A stretch of 64,000 nt of DNA from Methylopila sp. Yamaguchi (GCF_002897035.1 NZ_BAUX01000016.1:1-64000), one strand, 5' to 3'; shown: positions 46,091 through 54,841, counted from the first letter of the stretch. Notes: a model not told the origin generated them from the letters alone. Made by a program: numbers and translations.

Positions 46091-47926
46091 TCATTTCATC
46101 GCCTTCGGCTGCCTCGCTGGGTCTCCCGGAGACGGGATGACGCCAGCCGACAGGGCGATCGTCAGGAGCTCGGACAGCGTCCTCGCATTGAGCCGGTTCA
46201 TGACCTGCGCGCGATGCAGCTCGACGGTGCGCGGGCTGATGCCCAGCGTTTGGCCGATGATCTTGTTCGTCCCCCCGTTCACCAGTCCGCCCAACACCTC
46301 CCGCTCGCGCGGCGTCAATCGGGCGAGGCGGGCGCCGGCGGTCTCGTCAGGCGTGGTCTGCCGCGACGAGCCGTGACACTCGGCCAAGGCGCTCGCGAGC
46401 TTTGTTAGCAGAGACGCCTCGTCCTCAACGGTGACATAGTCGACGGCGCCCGCCTTCATGGCGGCGACCGCCGCCGCAGCGTCCCCGCCGGGCGCGTCGA
46501 GCACGATCGTCGGCAGTGGCGACGACAGCGCCTTGAGCTCGCGCGGGATGGAAAGCCCTTCGGCCTTCGACTTGCGGAGGTCAATCAACACGCAGCCTGG
46601 CGCGAGCACGGCGGCGACGGAGAGAAAGGCTGACGCGGTCTCGAAGCTGCGCGCGCGGTAGCCGAGCGTCCGGACGACGCGTTGCAGTAGGCGTGCTTCG
46701 CGCGCGCTCGAACTCACGACGTAGACCTGGCGGACGTCCTCTGCGCTGACATCCTCCGTGATCCCGCCGATCCGGGTGATTACGCCGTCCTCGTTCGGGA
46801 TGGGAAAACTCGTGTCGCGCAGCCAGCGGACGGCCCCGTCGCTGGGCCGGATGATCCGGTACTCGTACGTCGTCACCTCTCCGCTCCGGACGGAGCCGAG
46901 AGCGTGCGCGACTTGCAAGCGGTCGTCGGGATGGACGGCCTTCATCCACTCAGCGAGGTCGGTCGCTCCCTCGTCGCAGGGCAGGCCCCAGATCCGCTCG
47001 TAGGCGGCGCTCCGGTAAAGGATTGTCTCCGCGACAGGGTCGCCAATCCAGATCAGGTTCCGGCTGTGGTTGGCGAAGCTACGAAACTGCGCTTCGCTCG
47101 CGCGGATGGCGGCTTCGGCGGCCCGCTGGGCCGTCACGTCGATCGCGGCTCCGATGAAGCCGACCGGGCGGGCCTGTTCGAAGGTCGTTCGTCCCGCGGT
47201 CGCGATGCGCCGCGTGACGCCGTCGTCGCGGCCTCTCACGCGATATTCGATATTATAGCGCCCGTCCCCAGTCGGAGAAGCGCAGGTCGCGATGGCCTTC
47301 CTAACGTCCTCGATGTCGTCAGGATGGATCCCCGCCTCGAAGACGTCCATGTCCACCTCAGCGCCGGAGGCGAGCCCCCACATTGCGCGCAGTCGCTCGT
47401 CCCAGTCCAGCGCGCCGGTGATCGGATCCCAGGAGTAGACGCCGAGGCCCACAAGTTCGCTCGCGGCGCGCAAGCGGGCCTCGCTTTTCTGCAAGGCCTC
47501 CTCGAACATGCGGCGTTCGCTGGTGTCGCGGGACACGCCGACGACCATCTCGACGGATCCGTCCTTGCCCCGGATCGGACCCCACAGATAAGCGAAATAG
47601 GACGCCCGTCCGGTCGGGCTGCGGAAGAAGAACTCGTCTTCGACCGTTACGCCCTCCGCCAAAATTCGATCGATGTGCCCCTCGAGCAGGCCGGCGAGTT
47701 CTGACGGATAGTTCAGATCGGCGAAGGTCTTGCCGAGCATGTCGTCCGCCGACAGCCCGAACAGCGCCAGCATCGCAGGGTTCGCGTAGGCGAAACGTCG
47801 CTCCCGATCAAACGCGTAGACGAAATCCGGGATCGCCGAGAGCATCGCTTCGAGAAAGCGCGTCTGCCGCGCGTGCGCCATTTCCGCCGCGCCGAGTTCG
47901 TCACCTTCCCCCAGCGCCGCCGCCAT
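46091..47926 (-). CDS. PAS-PAS-PAS-pseudoreceiver-LuxR regulator
   Basis: This 611-residue protein carries three PAS domains with PAC tails (about residues 20-140, 150-260 and 275-395). A FixJ-like receiver (YVVSSSAREARLLQRVVRTLG...) follows, then a LuxR/GerE helix-turn-helix near the C terminus (LTPREREVLGGLVNGGTNKIIGQ). In the receiver the usual acidic pair after the first strand is replaced by SS, while IDLR keeps a possible acceptor aspartate and the conserved lysine region is lost. There is no kinase domain. It is probably a single-protein sensor-regulator. A GGAAC-N17-CTTA promoter lies 49-74 bases upstream. Confidence 0.85.
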   Translation of the reverse strand: MAAALGEGDELGAAEMAHARQTRFLEAMLSAIPDFVYAFDRERRFAYANPAMLALFGLSADDMLGKTFADLNYPSELAGLLEGHIDRILAEGVTVEDEFFFRSPTGRASYFAYLWGPIRGKDGSVEMVVGVSRDTSERRMFEEALQKSEARLRAASELVGLGVYSWDPITGALDWDERLRAMWGLASGAEVDMDVFEAGIHPDDIEDVRKAIATCASPTGDGRYNIEYRVRGRDDGVTRRIATAGRTTFEQARPVGFIGAAIDVTAQRAAEAAIRASEAQFRSFANHSRNLIWIGDPVAETILYRSAAYERIWGLPCDEGATDLAEWMKAVHPDDRLQVAHALGSVRSGEVTTYEYRIIRPSDGAVRWLRDTSFPIPNEDGVITRIGGITEDVSAEDVRQVYVVSSSAREARLLQRVVRTLGYRARSFETASAFLSVAAVLAPGCVLIDLRKSKAEGLSIPRELKALSSPLPTIVLDAPGGDAAAAVAAMKAGAVDYVTVEDEASLLTKLASALAECHGSSRQTTPDETAGARLARLTPREREVLGGLVNGGTNKIIGQTLGISPRTVELHRAQVMNRLNARTLSELLTIALSAGVIPSPGDPARQPKAMK

Positions 47927-47974
47927 CAGTCTTTTCCGACACGGCGTCGACTCCTCAGGTCATCTGGCGAAAGC

Positions 47975-48000
47975 TAAGCGCCTTCCCCTCGGAATGTTCC
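47975..48000 (-). promoter_or_regulatory. EcfG/RpoE2-like promoter for the PAS-LuxR gene
   Basis: Minus-strand GGAAC (48000-47996), 17-base spacer, CTTA (47978-47975). The implied start site near 47968 leaves a leader of about 40 bases before ATG 47926. Confidence 0.55.
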
Positions 48001-48072
48001 CTAGGGATCGTCCGGGGCTCCGGAAGCCGTCGCGGGGTGTTTAGCACGCATCACCACCGAGGAGACCCCATA

Positions 48073-49248
48073 ATGAAAGCCCTCGTCTGGCACGGCAAGG
48101 AGGACATCCGATGCGACCGAGTGTCGGATCCCGCGATCGAGCACCCGCGAGACGCAATCATCAAGGTTACAAGCTGCGCGATCTGCGGCTCTGATCTTCA
48201 TCTCTTCCATAACCTCGTGCCGGCGATGCTGCCCGGCGACATCATGGGTCATGAGACCATGGGCGAGGTGGTCGAAGTCGGCAGCGCCGCCAAGGGGAAG
48301 CTCAAGAAGGGCGACCGCGTCGTCATCCCCTTCACGATCCAATGCGGAGAGTGCGAGCAATGTCGGCGCGGCAACTTCTCGCTCTGTCGGCAGAGCAACC
48401 GAAAGGGCGAGTTGGGCGACAAGGTTTTCGGGCATCGCACCGGCGGACTGTTTGGCTACACGCACCTGACAGGCGGCTACCCGGGCGGACAGGCTGAGTA
48501 TCTCCGCGTTCCTTTCTCGGATACGACGCACATCAAGGTGCCGGACGGCATCGAGGACGAGAAGCTGCTCTTCCTCTCGGACATCTTCCCGACGGGATGG
48601 CAGGCGGCGGTTCAGTGCGACATCCAGCCTGGCGACACCGTCGCGGTCTGGGGCTGCGGCCCCGTCGGCCAGATGGCGATCCGATCAGCGATCCTGCTGG
48701 GCGCCGAACAGGTGGTGGCGATCGATCATCTTCCCGAGCGGCTGTCCATGGCGGCCGCCGCCGGGGCGATCACCATCAACTTCGAAGAGGAAAGCGTCGT
48801 CGAACGGCTGAACGAGCTGACCGGCGGCGAGGGTCCGCACAAATGCATCGACGCGGTCGGCTCGGAAAGCCACGTCTCGCTCGGGCAGCCGGACACGCTT
48901 CTCGATCGCGCCAAGCAGATGCTCATGGCGGAGAACGACCGGCCGCATGTGCTGCGCGAGGCGATCTACGTGTGCCGCCCGGCGGGCGTGATCTCGATCA
49001 TCGGCGTCTACCTCGGCCTGTCGGACAAGGTTCCAATGGGCCAGGCGATGAACAAGGGGCTCACGTTCCGGATGGCGCAGGCGCATGTCCCGCGCTGGAC
49101 CGGCGATCTCCTCCGGCGGATCGAGCAAGGCGAGATCGATCCATCGTTCGTGATCACCCACAAAGCCGACCTCGCGGACGGCCCCGCGATGTACGCCAAG
49201 TTCCGCGACAAGGCGGACGGCTGCATCAAGGTCATGCTCCAGCCCTGA
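48073..49248 (+). CDS. Zinc-dependent alcohol dehydrogenase (third paralogue)
   Basis: This 391-residue medium-chain enzyme starts at ATG 48073. It has CGSDLHLFHN, GHETMG, a structural-zinc loop CGECEQCRRGNFSLC and the nucleotide motif GCGPVGQMAIRSA, and ends in the DKADGCIKVML tail. It closely parallels the enzyme at 6303. It is followed after 13 bases by an unknown membrane-segment protein, echoing the pairing at the left locus. It probably oxidises an aldehyde or alcohol with NAD(P). Confidence 0.88.
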   Translation: MKALVWHGKEDIRCDRVSDPAIEHPRDAIIKVTSCAICGSDLHLFHNLVPAMLPGDIMGHETMGEVVEVGSAAKGKLKKGDRVVIPFTIQCGECEQCRRGNFSLCRQSNRKGELGDKVFGHRTGGLFGYTHLTGGYPGGQAEYLRVPFSDTTHIKVPDGIEDEKLLFLSDIFPTGWQAAVQCDIQPGDTVAVWGCGPVGQMAIRSAILLGAEQVVAIDHLPERLSMAAAAGAITINFEEESVVERLNELTGGEGPHKCIDAVGSESHVSLGQPDTLLDRAKQMLMAENDRPHVLREAIYVCRPAGVISIIGVYLGLSDKVPMGQAMNKGLTFRMAQAHVPRWTGDLLRRIEQGEIDPSFVITHKADLADGPAMYAKFRDKADGCIKVMLQP

Positions 49249-49261
49249 AGGAGGCGCTCCC

Positions 49262-49855
49262 ATGCCGCTCACCAACCTCACTGGGATCGCTCGTTCCGAG
49301 GGCGACCCGCGCATCCAAAGCAAGGGACCGAGTTCGCTGACCGACGCCGACCGTCTGGCGCGGGCGCTCGGCTGGTTCTCCATCGGTCTCGGCGTCGTCG
49401 AACTGGTGGCGCCCGGACGCATCGCCCGCGGCCTCGGGCTCGAGCACAAGGAGGGTCTGATCCGAGCCTTTGGCGCACGCGAACTGGCGAGCGCCGTGCC
49501 CACCTTGTCGGTGGACAAGTCCGCGGGGCTCGCGGCCCGGATCGGCGGCGACGTGCTCGACCTGCTCACGCTTTCGACGGCGCTGCATCCCGGCAATCCG
49601 AAGAGGGGAAACGCCGCGGTCGCGACCGCCCTCGTGCTGGGCGTGACCTTGCTTGATCTCGTCGCCTACGCCGGCGTGACGGCCGCGCACCGTCGCGGGC
49701 CGGACGCCGGCGGCCGCAACTACTCGGACCGCAGCGGGCTTCCGAAGGGAATCCAGGAGTCCCGAGGACTGGCCCGCAAGGACTTCAAGACACCCCCGGA
49801 CTACCGGGCGGAAGGCACGGTCGCAGCGGCGCTTCCCGCGCCTCCGTCATCCTGA
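49262..49855 (+). CDS. Uncharacterised protein with hydrophobic helices, ADH neighbour
   Basis: This 197-residue protein begins MPLTNLTGIARSEGDP. A hydrophobic segment (ALGWFSIGLGVVELVAPGRIARGLGL) and a second near residues 120-140 (AAVATALVLGVTLLDLVAYAGV) suggest a membrane protein with about two spans; the C terminus is charged (ARKDFKTPPDY). No family is confidently recognised. It is 13 bases after the third alcohol dehydrogenase, in the position occupied at the other locus by an SRPBCC membrane protein, so a linked role is likely. Confidence 0.65.
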   Translation: MPLTNLTGIARSEGDPRIQSKGPSSLTDADRLARALGWFSIGLGVVELVAPGRIARGLGLEHKEGLIRAFGARELASAVPTLSVDKSAGLAARIGGDVLDLLTLSTALHPGNPKRGNAAVATALVLGVTLLDLVAYAGVTAAHRRGPDAGGRNYSDRSGLPKGIQESRGLARKDFKTPPDYRAEGTVAAALPAPPSS

Positions 49856-49883
49856 GGCTCCAGATCAAGGCGGGGCAGCGCCG

Positions 49884-51002
49884 ATGACGCTCGAACAACT
49901 TGCTGGGGCGGCGCTGACCCTGGTCTTCCTGGCCGACATCTTCCTGACGGTGCTCTACGCGCGGGCGGGCACCGGGCTCCTCGCTCCATACTGGATCCGG
50001 GCCATCTGGGCGGCGATCCGCGGCGTGGCCCGCCTGTTCGGCCGCCGCCGCCGCGGAGCCGTTTTATCGCTCGCTGGCCCCCTGATCGTCGTGTCGCTGA
50101 TCGGGTTCTGGGCGATCGGGCTGACGATCGGCGCGGCCCTCGTCATCCAGCCCGCGCTTGGCGTCGCCATCCGTCCCAGCAGCGGCGGCACGCCGACGGA
50201 CTTCGTCACCGCGCTCTTCGTCGCCGGCAACAGCCTGTCGATCGTCGGCGGCGGCGGCTACTCGCCGCAGACCGCCGGGACCCGCATTCTCTTCCTGATC
50301 AACGCATTGATCGGAACGTCCGCGCTCTCGCTCGTGCTGAGCTATCTCGTCCAAGTCTACTCCGCCTTGCGCGAGCGCAACACGCTGGCTCTGACCATCC
50401 ATCTCATGACGGACAGCACGGGAGACGCCGCCGTCCTGCTGGCGCGGCTCATGCCTGGAGGCGAGATCGGCAACGCGCCAAGCGAACTCAGCAACCTCGC
50501 CCGGTCGCTCGCGTCGACCAAGGAGGCGCACCACTTCTATCCCCTGCTGTTCTACTTCCGCTTCGAGCAGCCGTTCTATTCCGTGTCCCGGATGAGTTTC
50601 GTCATTCTGGACCTGACAACGCTCATCGACACCGCGCTCGACCGTGAGCGGTATGGATCTCTGATCAACTCCGCCCCGGTCACGTCGCTGCGCCGGGCTG
50701 CGTTGCAGCTTCTCCACACGCTTCACGAGAGCTTTCCGACGACGGAGCCGCGGGCCGAAGAGCTCGCCGCCGGGACCCGCCGCAGCACGGAGAGCTATCT
50801 TACGGCGGTCGATACCCTGAGGCGCTCAGGCGTCGCCTCGCAGCTCGACGGCCGCGAGTTCTACGTCGCCGCGCGGCGCGACTGGGAACCGCTGGCCGGA
50901 CGCCTTGCGCCGACTCTTGGCCACGACGTCGGCGAGATCGATCGCCGTCGGCCTGATCTTAGGGGCGCCGGTTCCGTAGTTGATCCGGACAGGCTGGATT
51001 GA
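49884..51002 (+). CDS. Two-span potassium-channel-like membrane protein with degenerate filter
   Basis: This 372-residue protein has an N-terminal helix, a second near GPLIVVSLIGFWAIGLTIGAAL, a pore-like region SIVGGGGYSP and a third helix NALIGTSALSLVLSYLVQVYSAL, then a long helical cytoplasmic domain. The arrangement follows the ion-channel (Ion_trans_2-like) family, but the usual TxxxGYGD-type filter reads SIVGGGGYSP, so K+ selectivity is doubtful. It is the last gene in the run from the third dehydrogenase, 28 bases behind its predecessor. Confidence 0.7.
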   Translation: MTLEQLAGAALTLVFLADIFLTVLYARAGTGLLAPYWIRAIWAAIRGVARLFGRRRRGAVLSLAGPLIVVSLIGFWAIGLTIGAALVIQPALGVAIRPSSGGTPTDFVTALFVAGNSLSIVGGGGYSPQTAGTRILFLINALIGTSALSLVLSYLVQVYSALRERNTLALTIHLMTDSTGDAAVLLARLMPGGEIGNAPSELSNLARSLASTKEAHHFYPLLFYFRFEQPFYSVSRMSFVILDLTTLIDTALDRERYGSLINSAPVTSLRRAALQLLHTLHESFPTTEPRAEELAAGTRRSTESYLTAVDTLRRSGVASQLDGREFYVAARRDWEPLAGRLAPTLGHDVGEIDRRRPDLRGAGSVVDPDRLD

Positions 51003-51179
51003 GTCCTAGAACATTCCGGCAAGACCGGCTTCAGCGTGTGAAGCAATCGACCGCCACTCAGCGGTCGGGACGAGGCCCTCGGCGCTTCCAACGGAAAGAC
51101 CGAGCCCGCCCCTGGGCGGCGCGGGCTGAGCCGCATGTCGCAGCCCGCGTGGCCCAAAACAACGGATCCGGCGGCCCGA

Positions 51180-51308
51180 CTAGCGCGCCACTGGACTCGT
51201 AATTTCCGGCGTGGGCGCGAGGGTCAGACCCGCAAGAACGAAATACCCTACGGCTATAAGCAAAAGCGCCCCCGCAAGGCATAGAATAGCAACTGTCTTT
51301 GCGGTCAT
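51180..51308 (-). CDS. Possible small single-span membrane protein
   Basis: A 42-codon frame from ATG 51308 encodes MTAKTVAILCLAGALLLIAV... with one clear transmembrane helix and an N-in, short periplasmic tail. The base composition is lower in GC than neighbours, and the ribosome-binding site is weak. Elsewhere 51003-51450 holds only a GC-rich hairpin (AGCCCGC/GCGGGCT, 51103-51127) that could end transcription of the channel gene. Confidence 0.4.
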   Translation of the reverse strand: MTAKTVAILCLAGALLLIAVGYFVLAGLTLAPTPEITSPVAR

Positions 51309-51450
51309 GACTTTTTTACTTGATATGGCTTCGGCGCGATGGAGAAGGGCTTTCCTCGCCAATGCTGAGGCGTTCGGCTTGCAGAACGGGCTGCCTGCGG
51401 CGCCTCAGCTGTTGAGATACGGCATCCTCAAGCCGTCCTCACCCACGTGA

Positions 51451-52323
51451 TCACAGCATCGGACGCCCGCCGGTGACCGGGATGATTGCGCCGGTGATGT
51501 AGCTCGCGTCGTTCGACGCCAGCATCACATAGGCCGCGGCGAGTTCCGCCGGCTGACCTGCCCGACCAATGGGCGTGTTCTCGCCGAAGGTCTTCACGGC
51601 TTCGTCGGGCATCGTCGAAGGAATGAGCGGCGTCCATATTGGACCGGGCGCCACCGCGTTAACCCGGATGCCCTTCTCGATGAGCAGTCCGGCGAGTCCC
51701 GCGGTGAAATTGGCGATAGCGCCTTTCGTGGCGGCGTAGGCCAGCAGGTGGGGGCTCGGACTCTTCGCGTTGATCGACGTCGTGTTGATGATGGACGATC
51801 CGGGGTTCATCACCTTGGACGCCGCTTTGGACAGATAGAACTGGCTATAGATGTTGGTCCGAAACGTGATGTCCCATTCTTCGGCCGAGATATCGTCGAT
51901 CGAGCTGAAGCTCTTCTGATGCGCGGCGCTGTTGACGAGCACGTCCAGGCGCCCGAAAGCTTCGAGGGTTTTAGCCACGAGCTCCTTGCAATGGTTTTCG
52001 TCCTTGATGTCGCCTGACACGCAGAGGGCTTGCCGGCCGGAGGCTTTGACAAGGCGTTCCGTCTCACGGGCGTCCTCATGCTCGGTAAAGTAGGAGATCA
52101 GGACATCGGCGCCTTCCCGCGCGTAGGCGATGGCGACGGCGCGGCCGATCCCCGAGTCCGCGCCGGTGACGATCGCAGCCAGGCAGGCGAGCTTGCCCGA
52201 CCCCTTGTAGGTTTCCTCGCCGTGATCGGCTTTTGGATCAAGCCGACGCTCCTCGCCTGGCACGGCTTGCGCCTGCTGAGGATGCGGAGGCCGCGGATAC
52301 TTGGTTCTCGGGTCGTCGAGCAT
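51451..52323 (-). CDS. SDR family oxidoreductase, YghA-like
   Basis: This 290-residue SDR has an N-terminal extension (DDPRTKYPRPPHPQQAQAVP) typical of YghA/general-stress SDRs. The cofactor motif is AAIVTGADSGIGRAVAIAYAREGADV, with NTTSINAKSPSPHLLAYAATKGA for the Ser-Tyr-Lys triad and PGPIWTPLIPSTM after. The family reduces reactive carbonyls using NAD(P)H in several stress regulons. It follows the other SDR by 63 bases on the same strand and is probably cotranscribed. Confidence 0.85.
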   Translation of the reverse strand: MLDDPRTKYPRPPHPQQAQAVPGEERRLDPKADHGEETYKGSGKLACLAAIVTGADSGIGRAVAIAYAREGADVLISYFTEHEDARETERLVKASGRQALCVSGDIKDENHCKELVAKTLEAFGRLDVLVNSAAHQKSFSSIDDISAEEWDITFRTNIYSQFYLSKAASKVMNPGSSIINTTSINAKSPSPHLLAYAATKGAIANFTAGLAGLLIEKGIRVNAVAPGPIWTPLIPSTMPDEAVKTFGENTPIGRAGQPAELAAAYVMLASNDASYITGAIIPVTGGRPML

Positions 52324-52386
52324 AGGTCTCTCTTCTGTCGAGACTGGCGGGATAGCCTCCGACGGGTCGTCGCCTCGCGCAGAAAG

Positions 52387-53172
52387 TCAGCGGCGACCCG
52401 AGCCGGGCTCCGACATACGGCGATGCACCTCAGCGGTGACGCCAGCCGGTACGATGTTCGCGATGGCGGACTGCAGCTTGTTCATCCAGCCGCTGACGAC
52501 GTCGCCGTCGCCTCGCATCATCGCCTTAAACCCGATCTCCGCCACCTCGCGGGGATCCTGCTTCTTTTGCGTCCCGACCTTCGTGTCGAGCATGTCGGCG
52601 CGTCCGAAGAAGTCCGTCTCGGTCGCTCCGGGCATCAGGCAGGTGACGGTCACCCCGCTGTCCTTCAACTCGTTGCGGAGCGCGAACGAGAAGTTGTCGA
52701 GGAAAGCCTTGGTGCCGTTGTAGACCGCCTGAAAGGCGCCAGGGAGAAAACCCGCGATGGATCCGACGATGAGGATCCGACCCTCTCCAGCGGACCGCAT
52801 ATCGCGGCCAACCCGCTGGAGGAGATACAGCGTGCCTGTGACGTTCGTGTCCACGACCGCGCGGACGCGAGCAAAATCCTGGTCCAGGAAGGCGCCGCCG
52901 AGCCCTTGCCCCGCATTGGCCAGCACGGCCGCCACGGGGCGGCCCCCAGTCGCGGCCAGCAGCTTGTCGACCCCCTCAGTGGTCGCAAGGTCGGCTTCGA
53001 CGGCCGCGACCTCCGCGCCGAGCGCGCGAAGGCTATCCGCCGCCCGGTGAATTCGCGGCTCGTTCGCGGCGATCGCCAGATCGTAGCCGTTCTCGGCGCA
53101 GACGCACGCGAGTTCGTAGCCGATGCCGGTCGAGGCGCCTGTGACCACAGCGAGGGGGCGAGCGGATGTCAT
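52387..53172 (-). CDS. SDR family oxidoreductase
   Basis: This 261-residue classical SDR starts at ATG 53172. It has AVVTGASTGIGYELACVCAENG, ANAGQG for NNAG, ILIVGSIAGFLPGAFQAVYNGTKA for the catalytic Ser-Tyr-Lys, and CLMPGATETDFF. Substrate unknown. A GGAAC-N17-CTTC promoter sits about 80-105 bases upstream, placing it with its neighbour in the predicted general-stress regulon. Confidence 0.85.
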   Translation of the reverse strand: MTSARPLAVVTGASTGIGYELACVCAENGYDLAIAANEPRIHRAADSLRALGAEVAAVEADLATTEGVDKLLAATGGRPVAAVLANAGQGLGGAFLDQDFARVRAVVDTNVTGTLYLLQRVGRDMRSAGEGRILIVGSIAGFLPGAFQAVYNGTKAFLDNFSFALRNELKDSGVTVTCLMPGATETDFFGRADMLDTKVGTQKKQDPREVAEIGFKAMMRGDGDVVSGWMNKLQSAIANIVPAGVTAEVHRRMSEPGSGRR

Positions 53173-53250
53173 GGTCGTCCCTTCCTGACTGCCTCGGACC
53201 CTCACGACGCTCTTCGGCGAGGCACCCCGGCGGAGCGGCGTCCGGCTCAG

Positions 53251-53276
53251 GAAGACCTCGGACGTTCGAATGTTCC
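53251..53276 (-). promoter_or_regulatory. EcfG/RpoE2-like promoter for the SDR pair
   Basis: Minus-strand GGAAC (53276-53272), 17-base spacer, CTTC (53254-53251). It predicts a leader of about 70 bases before ATG 53172. The last base departs from the other sites (CTTT). Confidence 0.45.
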
Positions 53277-53338
53277 CGGCCCTCCAGCGGGCCGACATGC
53301 GACGAGCTCGGACGGCGCCAGCAGAACGAACGGCAGCG

Positions 53339-53668
53339 TCAGTCGAAAACGACCCCCGCCGAGGCCGCGAGCACGAAGGCCGCTGCGGACGCGGCCATCG
53401 CGATGAAGACGCGTGGAGGGGGCCACGCGGGGGTGCGATCGGACCGCAGCGGATCGCGCCGCGTCTCGTCGCTCATGCCCGGCGCAATGGTCCGTCGAGG
53501 CTCGACTTCGTTCCGCATTGCGAGATCGACCGCGCTTCGTGACGGCGGGACGCCCGCCGCTTCGTCATCGGCGCCGAGCGGCGCGGCCGCTGGATCGCTG
53601 AAGGGAACCTTGTCCCTCGTTTCGCCCCGGTCGATCGCGTTGCGAAGTCGTTCGATCCCGTTGCTCAT
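53339..53668 (-). CDS. Small C-tail-anchored protein coupled to sdhC
   Basis: This 109-residue protein begins MSNGIERLRNAIDRGETRD, is hydrophilic and probably disordered through residue 80, and ends with one hydrophobic helix (VFIAMAASAAAFVLAASAGVV). Its start overlaps the sdhC stop (ATGA), so the pair is translationally coupled. It is too short and has too few spans to be SdhD. It may anchor or stabilise SdhC or act independently. I do not recognise a family. Confidence 0.72.
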   Translation of the reverse strand: MSNGIERLRNAIDRGETRDKVPFSDPAAAPLGADDEAAGVPPSRSAVDLAMRNEVEPRRTIAPGMSDETRRDPLRSDRTPAWPPPRVFIAMAASAAAFVLAASAGVVFD

Positions 53669-54060
53669 TGGGACGCCCAGATAACAAGCGCCCAAACCGC
53701 CGCCGTCGCCGCGACTGAACACGCGAGACTTCCCCGCGCGAGATACTCGCGCTCGTGATGGTCGAATCCGGCGCCCGTGTCCCAGATCAGGTGGCGGACG
53801 CCTCCCATCGCGTGGTGGATCAGCGCCCAGGTGTAGAGAAAAGTGAGACATCGCCCAGGCCACGATCCGTAGACCGCCTGCACGTGGGCAAAGGCGGCCG
53901 GACCGCTCGCCGCCGCCAGCAGCCAGACCGTGACGAGCAGCGATCCGACGTAGAGCGTGGCGCCGGTGAGGCGGTGAACGATCGACATCACCATCGAGAA
54001 GGTGGGACGATAGATTTGAAGATGCGGCGAGAGCGGTCGCTGCGCAGGTCGGCGGTCCAT
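53665..54060 (-). CDS. sdhC: Succinate dehydrogenase cytochrome b556 subunit (orphan SdhC)
   Basis: This 131-residue protein from ATG 54060 has the SdhC hallmark RPLSPHLQIYRPTFSM. Next comes SIVHRLTGATLYVGSL, the heme/quinone-site block, with three transmembrane helices and the heme-ligand region IHHAMGGVRHLIWD. SdhC normally works with SdhD and the SdhAB catalytic pair, but none of these is nearby. Only a short tail-anchored protein is coupled to it. A GGAAC-N17-CTTT promoter starts about 30 bases upstream, so this copy is probably stress-induced. Confidence 0.88.
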   Translation of the reverse strand: MDRRPAQRPLSPHLQIYRPTFSMVMSIVHRLTGATLYVGSLLVTVWLLAAASGPAAFAHVQAVYGSWPGRCLTFLYTWALIHHAMGGVRHLIWDTGAGFDHHEREYLARGSLACSVAATAAVWALVIWASQ

Positions 54061-54090
54061 GGCTCTTCCTGCCTGGGACGAACAGACTTG

Positions 54091-54116
54091 AAAGAGTCGC
54101 TGCCGCGCATTGTTCC
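54091..54116 (-). promoter_or_regulatory. EcfG/RpoE2-like promoter for sdhC
   Basis: Minus-strand GGAAC (54116-54112), 17-base spacer, CTTT (54094-54091). It gives a leader of about 24 bases before ATG 54060, an ideal position. Confidence 0.65.
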
Positions 54117-54238
54117 GCCAGGACTGCCGCCTGCCCGCCATACGGCTTCGCGCTTGCCGGTCGGCGATCCGAGGTCTCCAGCGCCGCATCGCGCGTCTGG
54201 TCGGCCCGACGCTGGTCCATCAGCGCGGTTCATCGGAT

Positions 54239-54264
54239 GGAACATCATCCGAACCGCGCGCTTT
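54239..54264 (+). promoter_or_regulatory. EcfG/RpoE2-like promoter for the YciF-like gene
   Basis: GGAAC (54239-54243), 17-base spacer, CTTT (54261-54264), with ATG at 54292 implying a leader of about 20 bases. It is divergent from the sdhC promoter with the same signature. Confidence 0.65.
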
Positions 54265-54291
54265 AGCCCTCGCAACCAGGAGGGCCGCGAG

Positions 54292-54798
54292 ATGGCGACG
54301 ACAAAGAAGTTCCAGGACCTCTTGCTGGCGGAGCTCAGTGACGTCTACAGCGCCGAGACGCAGATCGCCGAAGCGCTCCCGAAACTGGCTCAGAAGGTTT
54401 CCGCCTCTGAGCTCAGACGTTTGCTCGAGGAGCACCTGCAGGAAACAAAGGGCCAGATCGCCCGGCTCGACAAGGCTTTTGCGGCGCTCGGCGCAAAGCC
54501 GGAAGCGAAGACCTGCAAGGCGATGCAGGGGCTGGTGGCCGAGGCCGACGAGCTCCTGAGCGCAGGACTGGCCCCGGAGGTGCTTGACGCGGCCCTGATC
54601 GCCGCAGCGCAGAAGGTCGAACACTACGAGATCGCAAGCTACGGCTCGCTCAAGGCTTATGCGGACGCTTGCGGGCTCGACGCCGTGGCCGATCTGATGG
54701 ACGAGACGCTTCGAGAAGAGAAGGCGACGGATGAAAAACTGACCGCGGTCGCAACGTCGACCCTGAACGCGAGCGCTGTCCAAGCATCGGTCGGCTAA
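54292..54798 (+). CDS. YciE/YciF ferritin-like (DUF892) stress protein
   Basis: This 168-residue all-helical protein has DUF892 blocks LLAELSDVYSAETQIAEALPKLAQK and EHLQETKGQIARLDKAFAALG, with four helices and acidic/histidine positions (EHLQE, KVEHYEIASYG) for a di-iron-like site. YciF-type proteins are general-stress induced in several bacteria; their chemistry is unsettled. GGAGG precedes the start, and a GGAAC promoter lies just upstream. The FdhF/YdeP-like gene follows after 43 bases. Confidence 0.88.
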   Translation: MATTKKFQDLLLAELSDVYSAETQIAEALPKLAQKVSASELRRLLEEHLQETKGQIARLDKAFAALGAKPEAKTCKAMQGLVAEADELLSAGLAPEVLDAALIAAAQKVEHYEIASYGSLKAYADACGLDAVADLMDETLREEKATDEKLTAVATSTLNASAVQASVG

Positions 54799-54841
54799 CG
54801 ACCGGCTTGCCGGGCGCGCAACCGCACTTCAGGAGAACGAG

